Below, piece after piece: positions 22,678 to 32,910 of a stretch of 64,000 bases of DNA. The DNA is taken from NCBI GenBank assembly GCA_021186555.1, contig JAJKFL010000011.1:35844923-35908922 (forward strand), in the 5' to 3' direction. The translations under genes were made by a program, and so were the position numbers. Source of the DNA: Reticulitermes speratus (lineage: Eukaryota > Arthropoda > Insecta > Blattodea > Rhinotermitidae). The notes under the pieces are model-generated. The model worked only from the letters and a program-made list of their open reading frames with translations. It was not told the origin of the DNA and did no database searches. Numbering within the stretch: the stretch's first letter is position 1; each line of letters opens with the position of its first letter.

Positions 22678-23086
22678 CGTCAAATTTAAGCTGATTATTT
22701 ATTAAAGAAATAATTACGCGCTGCCTGCCATAAAACTTTAGTAGAGACTTTCCAACAGCAACATGTTCATTGCCGTGACAAGTTACGTTGTAAAGCAATA
22801 AAAAGCAGTCGAATATAGAAAGTAATGATATTATCAACACAAAATCAATGTAACATGTTGTAATGAGGACAACAAGCACGGCTTTATAGAGATCTATCAC
22901 AAGGTCAACTGCAATGTTGGATTTGGAGCGACGTAATTTGTGTATATCTGCATTGCGTATAACTGCTGCAAGCTTTCAGGTTACTTTCCTCACAAAATTT
23001 TGTGTTCAACTGTAAAGAAACGCCGAAGGTTTTGATGTTGTAAGAGGAGAACCTGTCCCAAGTGAAACGCAAAGTCCGAGCCTCTT
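22678..23086 (+). promoter_or_regulatory. Conserved upstream block of IR copy G2
   Basis: Closely matches 7081-7489 before G1 and 53488-53899 before G3, including the TTTATAG TATA-like motif and AAGGTCAACTG initiator-like stretch about 180-200 bases before the ATG. Conservation across copies is seen; a promoter role is inferred. Confidence 0.4.
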
Positions 23087-23193
23087 ATGTTCCAAATGCA
23101 GACATATATTATTGTCGTGTTACTAATGTCTAGTGGCGGTGTGAGTGCCGGTTTAGAGAATGTGTCAAAACTAGCAGAATTTATAGCTGATAT
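23087..23193 (+). CDS. IR exon 1, copy G2, 5' part (signal peptide)
   Basis: Reads MFQMQTY, hydrophobic IIVVLLMSSGGVSA, then GLENVSKLAEFIADI, where the Gypsy element interrupts it. The four bases before the element (ATAT, 23190-23193) are repeated after it. Confidence 0.85.
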
Positions 23194-24224
23194 TATAACC
23201 GTCCGGCACACCTTTACTCACTCAGTCGGTAGTATGAAACCTAATTTTCAGGGATTACTGGGTTGAGTCGGGAAAGTAGAAAGAAAGAACCATTAAGAAG
23301 ATTTAAGTTCTTTCTTAATAATCTGAAGTATCCTTTAGATTGTTTTATTATAAATTTCTGGGCGCTAATAGGTTAATGTTTTGATGTATATGATAATAAC
23401 CGTAGCACGTATCACTTTGTTGTTTGGCGTTGTCACTGCACTTCACAGATATGTTAAGTAATAGTACCGAAACTGGTGTAAACCACTTAAGTCCAATTTA
23501 ACACAATTATACACTCTCTGTACCCCGTATCAATAATTTATTGATTTTTAATTAAAGAATTTTGTCTGTAGCTCTTCGAAATTTAGGAGTAATACGATCG
23601 TGCGTCCTCCCTCTAAGAAAGCCTAAATACTTCTGTGTCGTTCGCTGTCGTAAGCAAACTTGGTTGTCTTGTTCAAAATCTTCCCTACTCTAATTTTTCT
23701 AACTAGCCTGATTGGTCATATGTTAATTTAGCAATCCCCCTATAGGTCCAAAACTTTAAAATGTTGTATTCTAACTCCCCATTGGTCCCTAATGACTGAC
23801 GCGGTATCCCTTAACGTAACGTATGTAAACCCCGTATAACGTCTTCTACCGGACAATTTTAATGTGCTACCGTGACTAACACGGTATTCACCCACTCGTG
23901 ATTTACATCTCGAAAAAGTGTCAAACCCTCGAATTTTGACTGACCTAAGAAACTCCAAAACCCCATTAACTTTGACATTGACAAATGTGTCACAAACTAA
24001 AGTCTCCTTTTGTACTAACAAACGGTATCTCCTATTCTATGCTAACCTCTACTTCTCTCTCTCTCTGCTCTTTGTAACTATCTTCGTCCCTCCTGCCATA
24101 ATGACCCTTTTGTTAACTACCAGATGCTACTGACTTCCTTCCTAATACCTGCATTCTCTGTCACTGCATTCAAAATTAACTTTAATTTGCCTAAATAAAG
24201 TAATAACTATTTCCAACGGTTATA
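23194..24224 (-). repeat. 3' LTR of the Gypsy element
   Basis: 1031 bp, collinear with the other LTR at an offset of 8686 with no indels. By eye the only difference is A at 23197 against T at 31883. A short purine run lies just inside it on the element strand (about 24226-24232, AGGGGAG), a weak polypurine-tract candidate. The short open frames inside the LTR (for example 23740-24021) occur in both LTRs and look incidental. Confidence 0.93.
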
Positions 24225-25636
24225 GACTCCCCTGTGAAAGGTTAATAACTTTCGCAACGCTAAAGTTAGAAAGCTTTCAGTGCTGCGTCCATCCTACATC
24301 ATCAATTATACAACACAGAATATTACATGTATTTTGTTTTCAAACTTATATATGCTTTGGCAGCTTGATGTTTGCCCTCGTGCTTAGGCAGTCTAAGTAA
24401 AACACTTCTACTACAATTCTCACTCAGCTGACCGAACCATTGACCCTTTTCTTCTTGTCCCTTCTTGGGCCTTTTTCCTGCAATTACAATACCTAAAAAA
24501 AAATCTCGCCCTACATTTCTTCCCTTGCTTTGCTACGGTATGTCACAATAGCATCTATACCTCCAAGCAACTTGCTCAGATTTCTTACTGGTTACACTCA
24601 CATGCATGAATACAATCACATTGATTAATAAAGTAGATATGAACATACAAGTAATAAGCAAAACAATCTTACAAACAAATCCTGAACTGAAATCAATCAT
24701 AACCAAATGAACACAAACACAATTGAATACATGAATAACCTCTACAAATGCAAGAAAACTGCTAAAACAAAAGAAAATCATAGACCACAAACTACATTAA
24801 CACTCAAATTCTTACAAGTATATCGATATTTATAACAATGGTTGTCACTGTGTCATTACCCTCAGTTCATGCTGTAACATCGACAGTTTCAACTTGTCTG
24901 TCACAATTTAATTACTCCTCGCAAATACCAGTATTGCACACGCGTTTTTTTTTATTTCACTCGTGTATTTCACTTTATAATCATTTCAATGTCTCCTTCC
25001 ACACACGTTATTCATATACCTCGTGGTAAACTCAAATACAAAGAGTTCAATCATCAATTCAAGTACACAGGATTACTGACTTACCCTAATTAAAATACCT
25101 CAATACTATATTGGTTTCACATGCGCATTCAAAGACATAAATTTACTACAATCACCAGTATTTCTATACTCATGATAGGCACGTTACAGGTTAATCTTCC
25201 CTCTTTCTTATTATTTCTTCCTTTGTAAACTCAAATTCTCTCTCGCTACACATCAGTCATTCGTTATAAGACATAGCAGTATATTACTTAACTTATTTCT
25301 TTTTTCTAAGCTGGTACTTAATCATGGGATGCTATAACTACTTATTCCCTATACAATTACAATATAAGTAATTTTATGCGAATCTGAGTTGCTCTAGAAG
25401 AGTGTTTGCTTTCCCTAATTTCCTAGTCATGATTTCGTTTCTAAATAAATTAGTCAACCAATACATCAATAAATACTATCATCTCATTATCTCTATTTTC
25501 TTCTTCTGCTTTCATTCTCACACCTTCTCCAGTATAAATCTACTTCTTGTCATGCGCCAGTATCCGGTCCTACTCTTCAATTCTTTCATCACTCTTTCTT
25601 CTCTCTCATTTACCTTCTTGTCTTGAGTTCATATCC
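24225..25636 (-). other. Non-coding 3' region of the Gypsy element between pol and the 3' LTR
   Basis: About 1.4 kb where an envelope gene would lie in errantivirus-like elements. The longest minus-strand frame (24533-24790, 85 codons) is hydrophobic but has no domain I recognise. I see no gene here. Confidence 0.6.
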
Positions 25637-28600
25637 CTAAGCATTTGTCACCTTGTTGTCGTTCGCACTCACTTCTAATTCGCATTTCTGTTCTCCTTCT
25701 TCTTTGTACTGTTTTAACTGCTTTTTATTAAATTCTCCACGTACCCTGCCTCGTCCATCTTTCAGTTCGTAAGCTGAATAGTCTAGAATTTTGCTAATCA
25801 CGAACGGTCCCTCGAAAAGGTGCATAAATTTAGACGTGATCCCCTTTACAGCATCTGAAATCGGTTGTGTTCTAACCAAAACCTTTTCATTCACCTTGGG
25901 TTCCCATTCTGCATTCCCTCTTTTACGGCGTTTTTCTCTAGCTCTAGCTCTCCTCCTCATCTTAGCGTAAGCTTTCTCCAGCTTGTTTGCGATTCCTTCT
26001 TCTTCTTGGTTAAGATTTTGTACCTTTGGCATTAGTTTCCTAAAGATATTAGGACGTTCGGACCCATACATTAGCTCACTAGGGGTATATCCCGTGGCGC
26101 TAGTTACAGTGTTGTTAATCCAGTTCTCTATGTATGGTAACAGTTCAGCCCATTTCTTGTGATTTTCATTGCAATAAATTCTACAGAATTTCGACAACTC
26201 TCGCATATAGCGTTCACTTGGATTTGATTCTGGATGTCTAATCGGTGTAAACTGGATTTCAACTCCATATTTTTGCAGTTGTTTGTGCCATGAGGGTGAT
26301 CTAAACTGGGTCGCATTGTCAGAAAGAATAACTTTCGGTGTAATTACAGTTCCAAAATAGTGATTACTCAGTTTACTCAAACATGCTTTGGTCGTGGCTG
26401 ATTTTAGTGCATACAGTTTGATGAACTTTGAAAAGACATCATGGCATACGAGAATGTAGCGTACGCCTCCCCTAGATGTCGGCAAACTACCGTAGATATC
26501 CACAGCGCATACGTCACCAGGTTTCTTTGGAAAATGGTGCTTTTCTTCAACATCAACTGATCTGTTAGGGTGTTTAGTTCTCTGACAAATGTCACAACAA
26601 GCTATAAATTTCCTCAGTTTTCTGCCAAGATCTTTGACCTGAAATACAAATTTAATTTCATCTAAACATTTATCAACGCCTAAATGACCTAAAGAAAAAT
26701 GTACATACTTGAAAATTTTTTGCTCAAGGTTGTTCGGCAACACAGCTTTCCATCTTTGCTGGTTTTTGTCTTCCCTACAATACAACACATTTTCGTGTAG
26801 CATGTATCGGACCTTGTCAGTAGTGGGGTGGGACGTAACTTTCCCCTTAATAGCAGCTACCCTTTCGTCTGTATCCTGAAGTGATGCTAAAGTCTGTAAT
26901 TCTTTCTTAAGGGTTTTGTCCTCATATATCTGAATGCGATGTACCATTATCTGATCTGGACGCGTTAGATTTCTTGTTTCCTTGTCAGTTAATCCGCTTG
27001 GACTACGACTCAAAATATCTGCAAGATGATTTTGTACCCCTTTTATATGACGTATTTCCAAATCAAATTGTTGAATCTCTATCATCCACCTAGCAACACG
27101 GTTGGATGTGATGACACATTTCTGAAGGAATGTAATAGCTTGATTATCAGTAAATAAGATAACCTTACGCCCATAAATATAAATTTTGAAGCGCTGTAGG
27201 GCATAGACAATCGCAAGAAGTTCCTTCTCACAAGTGGTGTATCGCTGTTCAGCGGGCTTTAAAACTCTTGAAGCCGTCGAAATGATATTAAAATTCCCAT
27301 TTTCACCCTGCTGCATCAAAACACTTCCAATGGCTCTGCCACTCGCATCTGTGTTAATTATCCAACTCTTTTCTTCATTTGGATGAACTAGGTAAATACT
27401 TTCTGCAAATTTGGATCTTAGTGTTTCAAACGCTTGTTGTAGTTTAGCTGTCCAACTCCATCTGTTCCCTTTACGTAATAGCACGAGTAATGGCTCAACG
27501 TAGAATGCATAATTTACAATAAACTGTTGATGAAAGTTGCACACCCCGAGAAACTTTCGCAACTGTCTTTGATTTTTCGGCGCTGGATACCTCATAATAG
27601 CTTCAATCCGTTCTTTATCGGGTCTAACGGCCTTATCAGATACAACATGGCCGAGAAACTTAATTTCTGGTTTGCAGAATTGACATTTGGCTGCATTAAC
27701 AGTAAAGCCTGCAGTTGTTAATTTGTGAAGAACAGCATCAATATGTTGTAGATGTCCAGAAAACGTCGATGAATGAATTAGAAGATCATCCACATACATA
27801 ACCAAGTTATTGTTGATTTCATCATCCCCTAAAACCTTTTCCAAAGCCCTGATAAATGCTGATAAACTATTCTTAAACCCGTAAGGAACAGTCTTAAATT
27901 GGTACACTTTACTTTGAAACTGGAACGCTGTCCATTGTCTAGAAGTTTCTTTAAGTGGGACTTGAAGAAATGCGCTACTTAGGTCCAAGCTGGTAATATA
28001 ACTTGCACCATGAAATTTCTGAAGCAGTTCGCGCAATGGTAAAACTTTAGTGCGGTCTGCAATCATTTGCCTGTTAATTCGTCGGGCATCAACACAAATA
28101 CGAATTTGTTTCGCTTCCCTAACGACCAACGTCAGTGGATTAATGTAAGAGGAAAATGATTCTTCCAAGATGTCGTCTCTCAACATAGCCTGTATTTGAT
28201 CACGTACTTGATCCCTCAAAGCAAATGGAATAGGTCTAGAATTGGCACTATTAGGCATGCTACCTTCTATCTTGAATTCGTACTCAAACTTAGTACATTT
28301 CCCGGGTCGCTTTGTTAGATATTGTTGATATTTAATTAATACATTATACAAATCTTCTTGTTGATGTGTTGACAAGTTATTATTCTCACTTACTTTGCCT
28401 CGTAATTGTTCTGCAGTTATCATCCTGTCATCTGTTATCATTTGATTTGTGTCCAGTCTCTGTTGTGTGTCGACAGCATTAGTTTTCAAATACGTCGTTG
28501 TAAAACATAGGCTCCTATGTTTAGCAGCATCGTTCATATTCGTCCTACATTCTTCATTTATTCTGTGCTCCGTAGCACTACTATCGTCAACGAAGTGACC

Positions 28601-29587
28601 TTCCTTGTCGTTTGCAAGGGTACTCAACTCATTACTATGAATCATCCGACATGAACCGTCGTATCTGGAGGCTAACTCCACATATTCATCGCGATCACCT
28701 AATCGTCGCGGAATTAATACATCTAGTCTATCTTCAATTTGCTGCTCGTAACTTTTCTCAGTTACACTAGTCTCTCCTTCCCCATTCTTAACTAATGTGT
28801 CTTCACTTCCTGTCACAATGTGCTCGGTAGGGTGTTGACCTGTGTCAGCTGTTAGTGGTAGTGGTTTACGAGGAAAATTTGACATAAGTCCACAGCTATG
28901 GAACTGATCTGATTGTGACTCTTGTACACATCCTAACTCATTTGTCGCTTCTTTGATGCCAGTAAACTTAATTTTAGTGCATTCATCATGAATAGTGAGT
29001 GTAATAATCCGCTCTGCAAAATTAATCACTGCATTATGATCTACTAGGAAGTCTAATCCCAGTATGGCATCAGTAAGAAGTTGCGGTGAAAGCAACACGA
29101 TTTGCTGTACGCTGAAGTCACCTATGTGTACATCTAACATTGCTTGCTTCTTGACCCTGTTGCTTTTCTTATTAAACGCACTGAGAAGATTTACATGCTG
29201 CGTTGGTAGCTCAAAACATTTAAGTCCTTCGTGCCGTAGTCTGTTGTACAGGTGTTCATTCATAATAGACAATTCACAACCCGTGTCAACTAAAGCAAAA
29301 ATCTCCTGTTCTACAATTTTGATCAATAATCTTGGACATTCATGGCGCCTGTTCTCTGCTATGTATAAAGTATAACTGATCTCATCTGTTGCTGCATTAT
29401 CATCTGAATTTTCTTTGGTGTCCACCGTCGTTAATTCGAAGAATTTCTCAAATTCAAATGTTTCTACAAGTTCCAAAATATTCCTAAAATTCCTGTCAAC
29501 ATTTTCAACACTTCTGCTGTCTGATTGGTTGGGCTTAGGGATGAAATGATTGGTTATGTAAGTGGACTTGGTCCGCCCAGCAATCAA
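25637..29587 (-). CDS. pol: Gypsy Pol polyprotein (protease, RT, RNase H, integrase)
   Basis: About 1316 residues from the TTG at 29587; the open frame extends up to 29614, overlapping gag in the -1 frame, so it is probably made as a Gag-Pol fusion. Domains in rough residue order: aspartic protease VDTGCE (about 100-104); reverse transcriptase with YVDDL (about 597); RNase H starting NTDASG (about 745); integrase HHCC zinc finger with GHLGVDKCL and CCDICQ (about 965-1000); integrase core with catalytic D in VDIYG, D in LSDNATQF and E in NPSER (about 1030-1125); and a GPF module (about 1260). No chromodomain is seen. It ends at a stop near 25637. All catalytic motifs checked are present. Confidence 0.93.
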   Translation of the reverse strand: MIAGRTKSTYITNHFIPKPNQSDSRSVENVDRNFRNILELVETFEFEKFFELTTVDTKENSDDNAATDEISYTLYIAENRRHECPRLLIKIVEQEIFALVDTGCELSIMNEHLYNRLRHEGLKCFELPTQHVNLLSAFNKKSNRVKKQAMLDVHIGDFSVQQIVLLSPQLLTDAILGLDFLVDHNAVINFAERIITLTIHDECTKIKFTGIKEATNELGCVQESQSDQFHSCGLMSNFPRKPLPLTADTGQHPTEHIVTGSEDTLVKNGEGETSVTEKSYEQQIEDRLDVLIPRRLGDRDEYVELASRYDGSCRMIHSNELSTLANDKEGHFVDDSSATEHRINEECRTNMNDAAKHRSLCFTTTYLKTNAVDTQQRLDTNQMITDDRMITAEQLRGKVSENNNLSTHQQEDLYNVLIKYQQYLTKRPGKCTKFEYEFKIEGSMPNSANSRPIPFALRDQVRDQIQAMLRDDILEESFSSYINPLTLVVREAKQIRICVDARRINRQMIADRTKVLPLRELLQKFHGASYITSLDLSSAFLQVPLKETSRQWTAFQFQSKVYQFKTVPYGFKNSLSAFIRALEKVLGDDEINNNLVMYVDDLLIHSSTFSGHLQHIDAVLHKLTTAGFTVNAAKCQFCKPEIKFLGHVVSDKAVRPDKERIEAIMRYPAPKNQRQLRKFLGVCNFHQQFIVNYAFYVEPLLVLLRKGNRWSWTAKLQQAFETLRSKFAESIYLVHPNEEKSWIINTDASGRAIGSVLMQQGENGNFNIISTASRVLKPAEQRYTTCEKELLAIVYALQRFKIYIYGRKVILFTDNQAITFLQKCVITSNRVARWMIEIQQFDLEIRHIKGVQNHLADILSRSPSGLTDKETRNLTRPDQIMVHRIQIYEDKTLKKELQTLASLQDTDERVAAIKGKVTSHPTTDKVRYMLHENVLYCREDKNQQRWKAVLPNNLEQKIFKYVHFSLGHLGVDKCLDEIKFVFQVKDLGRKLRKFIACCDICQRTKHPNRSVDVEEKHHFPKKPGDVCAVDIYGSLPTSRGGVRYILVCHDVFSKFIKLYALKSATTKACLSKLSNHYFGTVITPKVILSDNATQFRSPSWHKQLQKYGVEIQFTPIRHPESNPSERYMRELSKFCRIYCNENHKKWAELLPYIENWINNTVTSATGYTPSELMYGSERPNIFRKLMPKVQNLNQEEEGIANKLEKAYAKMRRRARAREKRRKRGNAEWEPKVNEKVLVRTQPISDAVKGITSKFMHLFEGPFVISKILDYSAYELKDGRGRVRGEFNKKQLKQYKEEGEQKCELEVSANDNKVTNA

Positions 29588-29605
29588 GTCCGTTAGTTGT
29601 TTAAA
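29530..29605 (-). promoter_or_regulatory. -1 ribosomal frameshift signal at the gag-pol junction
   Basis: On the minus strand the heptamer T TTA AAC lies at 29605-29599 in the exact gag phase (TTA and AAC are gag codons), two codons before the gag stop at 29593-29595. Seven bases later a perfect 7-bp stem forms, GGACTTG (29591-29585) with CAAGTCC (29570-29564), around a 14-nt loop. Loop bases TGGGC (29579-29575) can pair with downstream GCCCA (29534-29530), allowing a pseudoknot. The pol frame lies at -1 to gag, as the signal requires. Confidence 0.85.
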
Positions 29606-31497
29606 GACTGGGCCTCACTATTCTGGTTCCGGTCATTTCTTTCTAGGTTGATTGTTGTTCTCGCAGTTTGTGGGGCAAATTGCTGTGCGGTAGGGTTAAG
29701 TCGGCCTGAGCTATTGCCTTCCGCTCTCCCCTGCCTGCGTCCATAAAATTCCCGGTCGTCTGAGTTATTATGACGTCGGTTGCTGTAATTTGAGTTGCGT
29801 CGGTCTGTTTGTCTGCGCACGTAGTGGACATTGACATTATTTTCCCGATCGCGTGGTCTATCATCTCGCCTTGAGTTGACTTGCGGTCTTCGGTTCGCGT
29901 CTCCACTGGCATATTCGCGTCTAGGTGCCTTGAAACTGTCCCTGTGTTCACCTAACCCTTGAACTTTAGCTAAGTACCCCAGAACATCTTGCGTGCACTT
30001 AAAGTTTCCGCATAGCAACCCCTGTTGCACTTTGGGTTCATAATGTGAAGTTAGTGCTGATAACAGATCCATGTCTGCTAATGGTGGATCCAGAGATGAA
30101 GCAAGATTGGCGTATCGGATATAGTGGTCTACATATGATTCGCCTGAATTAGGGGAATGTTTATCTAAATATATTTGACTTCTAATGCCTGCCTGCCGAT
30201 TTGGATTCCATAATAACTCTGTAAACCCTTTCTTGAATTCATCGTAGGTAGTCAGCTTATCGTAAGTGCTGGAAAACCACTGTTTTGCTACTGGCTCCTG
30301 TACTGCTCTGAAGGTTAGTGGTAACTTGAGATGGTCGGGTGTCTGTTTGAGTTTGAAGTATAGGTCTAGGTCGCGAATGAAATGCAGCGGAACTTGTTTA
30401 GTACTGTCAGTAAATGAAGGCAATGTCAGTTCACTTAAATCCACACTTCTACTTTGCACCTCAGATGTCACATTTACATGTTTGCAAATATCTGAATTCA
30501 CATTTTGACTGACTACACTATTGCTGTAATGGCATGCAGAATTGCTACATACATTTACACCAGTTGTACTAGGCAGTAGGTTGGCCTCTACACCACTTTC
30601 TGTTACTGCCTGTTGATCTGCAGTAGTAACCCTGACAATGACATTTCCTGAGTCAGCTGATTGAGGGGTGTTAGAATTTCCTGCGACTAACTTATTCTGT
30701 AACTCCTCCAACGTGGCATTAAGTTTTGAAATTTCGTCAGTATTCCTTCTAATCTGCTGTTTATCTCCTGATACTATGCTAAATTTATCATCTACATATT
30801 CTATAGTTTTAGTCACTTCTTCCCTGATGTTGTTAATGACTACTTCTGTCTGCTCCTTATGATCATTTATGTTAGCTAGCACAGCTCTAGAGGCATTTAA
30901 AACTTCCTGCCCATGTATGTCTACTTGCTTTCTGGTTTGGGTCACATGTGCATTAACTCTCTCGCTCACACTTGCATTAACTTTATCAATAGTAGATGAC
31001 AACTTGCTAATTTCATTTTCATTGTCTTTTCTCACATTCTCTATCCTCTCTGAAACAATTAATATTTCTGAATTTAACTTCATATTAAAATCTTCCCTAA
31101 TTTTATCCTGTGCAGCATCAAATTTTGCAGTAAGACTTTTAGCCAATATTTCATTTTCTTTCTTAATTTCTGATCTCAAACTCTCTACAGCAGATGTGAA
31201 TTTAGCAGATTCTGCCTGTATGGTCTGCATCACAGTCATGAGAAAATCTTGCAACTGGTTTTTGGAAATATTGCTAGGTTGTTCATCAGGATTTTCATTA
31301 CTTATGGCGTTTTCGTTGCCTGTACTTTGAAGATTTGGATTTAATAAAGCACTCTCAGAAGCTCGATTTTCTCGGATCGTGATTTCGCCCTCCTGACTAA
31401 AACATGTACGGCTATCTTCATCCATAGTATTATTATGATCACTACCTGCCCTGCTGTCTACTGAATTGCTTCGCCTACGTAACTTCCTGCTAGACAT
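29593..31497 (-). CDS. gag: Gypsy Gag polyprotein
   Basis: 634 residues from ATG at 31497 to TAA at 29593. The N-terminal third is charged and predicted coiled coil (repeated K/E/S heptad-like segments, about residues 85-270). The capsid-like region spans about residues 360-520 (LTLPSFTDSTKQVPLHFIRD, LYFKLKQTPDHLKL, AVQEPVAKQWF, GFTELLWNPNRQAGIRSQIY), matching the retrotransposon Gag fold of Gypsy elements. The C-terminal about 100 residues are rich in Arg, Asn and Asp. No CCHC zinc knuckle is visible; the Arg-rich tail may bind RNA instead. Confidence 0.88.
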   Translation of the reverse strand: MSSRKLRRRSNSVDSRAGSDHNNTMDEDSRTCFSQEGEITIRENRASESALLNPNLQSTGNENAISNENPDEQPSNISKNQLQDFLMTVMQTIQAESAKFTSAVESLRSEIKKENEILAKSLTAKFDAAQDKIREDFNMKLNSEILIVSERIENVRKDNENEISKLSSTIDKVNASVSERVNAHVTQTRKQVDIHGQEVLNASRAVLANINDHKEQTEVVINNIREEVTKTIEYVDDKFSIVSGDKQQIRRNTDEISKLNATLEELQNKLVAGNSNTPQSADSGNVIVRVTTADQQAVTESGVEANLLPSTTGVNVCSNSACHYSNSVVSQNVNSDICKHVNVTSEVQSRSVDLSELTLPSFTDSTKQVPLHFIRDLDLYFKLKQTPDHLKLPLTFRAVQEPVAKQWFSSTYDKLTTYDEFKKGFTELLWNPNRQAGIRSQIYLDKHSPNSGESYVDHYIRYANLASSLDPPLADMDLLSALTSHYEPKVQQGLLCGNFKCTQDVLGYLAKVQGLGEHRDSFKAPRREYASGDANRRPQVNSRRDDRPRDRENNVNVHYVRRQTDRRNSNYSNRRHNNSDDREFYGRRQGRAEGNSSGRLNPTAQQFAPQTARTTINLERNDRNQNSEAQSLNN

Positions 31498-31879
31498 TTT
31501 TGTTTTATTAAATAAATGTCACTAAACTGTTGTGCAGTCAGTTGTCACTTACTGTGGCCTACAGTTGCTTACTTGAAGACGCCACTCGCATTTGTTGTAA
31601 ACTGGCTGTCGGTTGTTCGCCCGTCGAAATCCAGTCTGTGGTGTTGGCGATGGGTCACACTGTAGTACACGCAATTCCCCTACTTCCGTGTAGCCGCTGA
31701 TGTCGTCGTCTGCGTCTTCACTGTAGGTTCTCACTGGGCAGCTCCTGGCTCCGGGCGTCGACTCCAGATAGGGTCAGGACGTTTCGGCAACTTCAGCTGT
31801 AGTTCTTGGAACAGTTCTTTCTTCACGTTCTCCCCCTTCACTCAAAACATCGCGCCGCGTTGGGCAGCCATTCACTCTC
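31498..31879 (-). other. Gypsy 5' leader with primer-binding-site candidate
   Basis: The leader lies between the 5' LTR and gag. Nine bases inside the LTR the minus strand reads TGGCTGCCCAACGC (31870-31857), starting with the TGG expected opposite a tRNA CCA end. I cannot assign the tRNA. Short open frames here (for example 31549-31734) have no recognised content. Confidence 0.5.
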
Positions 31880-32910
31880 TATTACCGTCCGGCACACCTT
31901 TACTCACTCAGTCGGTAGTATGAAACCTAATTTTCAGGGATTACTGGGTTGAGTCGGGAAAGTAGAAAGAAAGAACCATTAAGAAGATTTAAGTTCTTTC
32001 TTAATAATCTGAAGTATCCTTTAGATTGTTTTATTATAAATTTCTGGGCGCTAATAGGTTAATGTTTTGATGTATATGATAATAACCGTAGCACGTATCA
32101 CTTTGTTGTTTGGCGTTGTCACTGCACTTCACAGATATGTTAAGTAATAGTACCGAAACTGGTGTAAACCACTTAAGTCCAATTTAACACAATTATACAC
32201 TCTCTGTACCCCGTATCAATAATTTATTGATTTTTAATTAAAGAATTTTGTCTGTAGCTCTTCGAAATTTAGGAGTAATACGATCGTGCGTCCTCCCTCT
32301 AAGAAAGCCTAAATACTTCTGTGTCGTTCGCTGTCGTAAGCAAACTTGGTTGTCTTGTTCAAAATCTTCCCTACTCTAATTTTTCTAACTAGCCTGATTG
32401 GTCATATGTTAATTTAGCAATCCCCCTATAGGTCCAAAACTTTAAAATGTTGTATTCTAACTCCCCATTGGTCCCTAATGACTGACGCGGTATCCCTTAA
32501 CGTAACGTATGTAAACCCCGTATAACGTCTTCTACCGGACAATTTTAATGTGCTACCGTGACTAACACGGTATTCACCCACTCGTGATTTACATCTCGAA
32601 AAAGTGTCAAACCCTCGAATTTTGACTGACCTAAGAAACTCCAAAACCCCATTAACTTTGACATTGACAAATGTGTCACAAACTAAAGTCTCCTTTTGTA
32701 CTAACAAACGGTATCTCCTATTCTATGCTAACCTCTACTTCTCTCTCTCTCTGCTCTTTGTAACTATCTTCGTCCCTCCTGCCATAATGACCCTTTTGTT
32801 AACTACCAGATGCTACTGACTTCCTTCCTAATACCTGCATTCTCTGTCACTGCATTCAAAATTAACTTTAATTTGCCTAAATAAAGTAATAACTATTTCC
32901 AACGGTTATA
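31880..32910 (-). repeat. 5' LTR of the Gypsy element
   Basis: 1031 bp, same length as the 3' LTR. It carries the element's promoter by position. Its outer end CGGTTATA abuts the host ATAT target duplicate and then resumes IR exon 1. Confidence 0.93.

Larger units (their letters stand above)
23194..32910 (-). mobile_element. Complete Ty3/Gypsy-type LTR retrotransposon
   Basis: A 9717-bp element with two 1031-bp LTRs (23194-24224 and 31880-32910), a gag frame (29593-31497) and a pol frame (25637-29587) on the minus strand. It is flanked by the 4-bp duplication ATAT (23190-23193 and 32911-32914). The outer ends are inverted, TATAACCG and CGGTTATA. Pol order is protease, reverse transcriptase, RNase H, integrase, which defines Ty3/Gypsy rather than Copia. 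No env-like frame is present. Both main frames are uninterrupted and the LTRs are almost identical, so the insertion is recent. Confidence 0.95.

Noticed and set aside
23740..24021. 93-codon ORF in the LTR, identical in both LTRs
   Set aside because: Duplicated because the LTRs are duplicated. It has no recognised domain, and LTRs normally do not code.
24533..24790. Candidate envelope gene of the Gypsy element
   Set aside because: An 85-codon hydrophobic frame without signal peptide plus ectodomain architecture; far too short for an envelope.
30869..31330. 153-codon plus-strand ORF inside gag
   Set aside because: Antisense shadow of the Gag coiled-coil region; low-complexity Ser/Leu composition.
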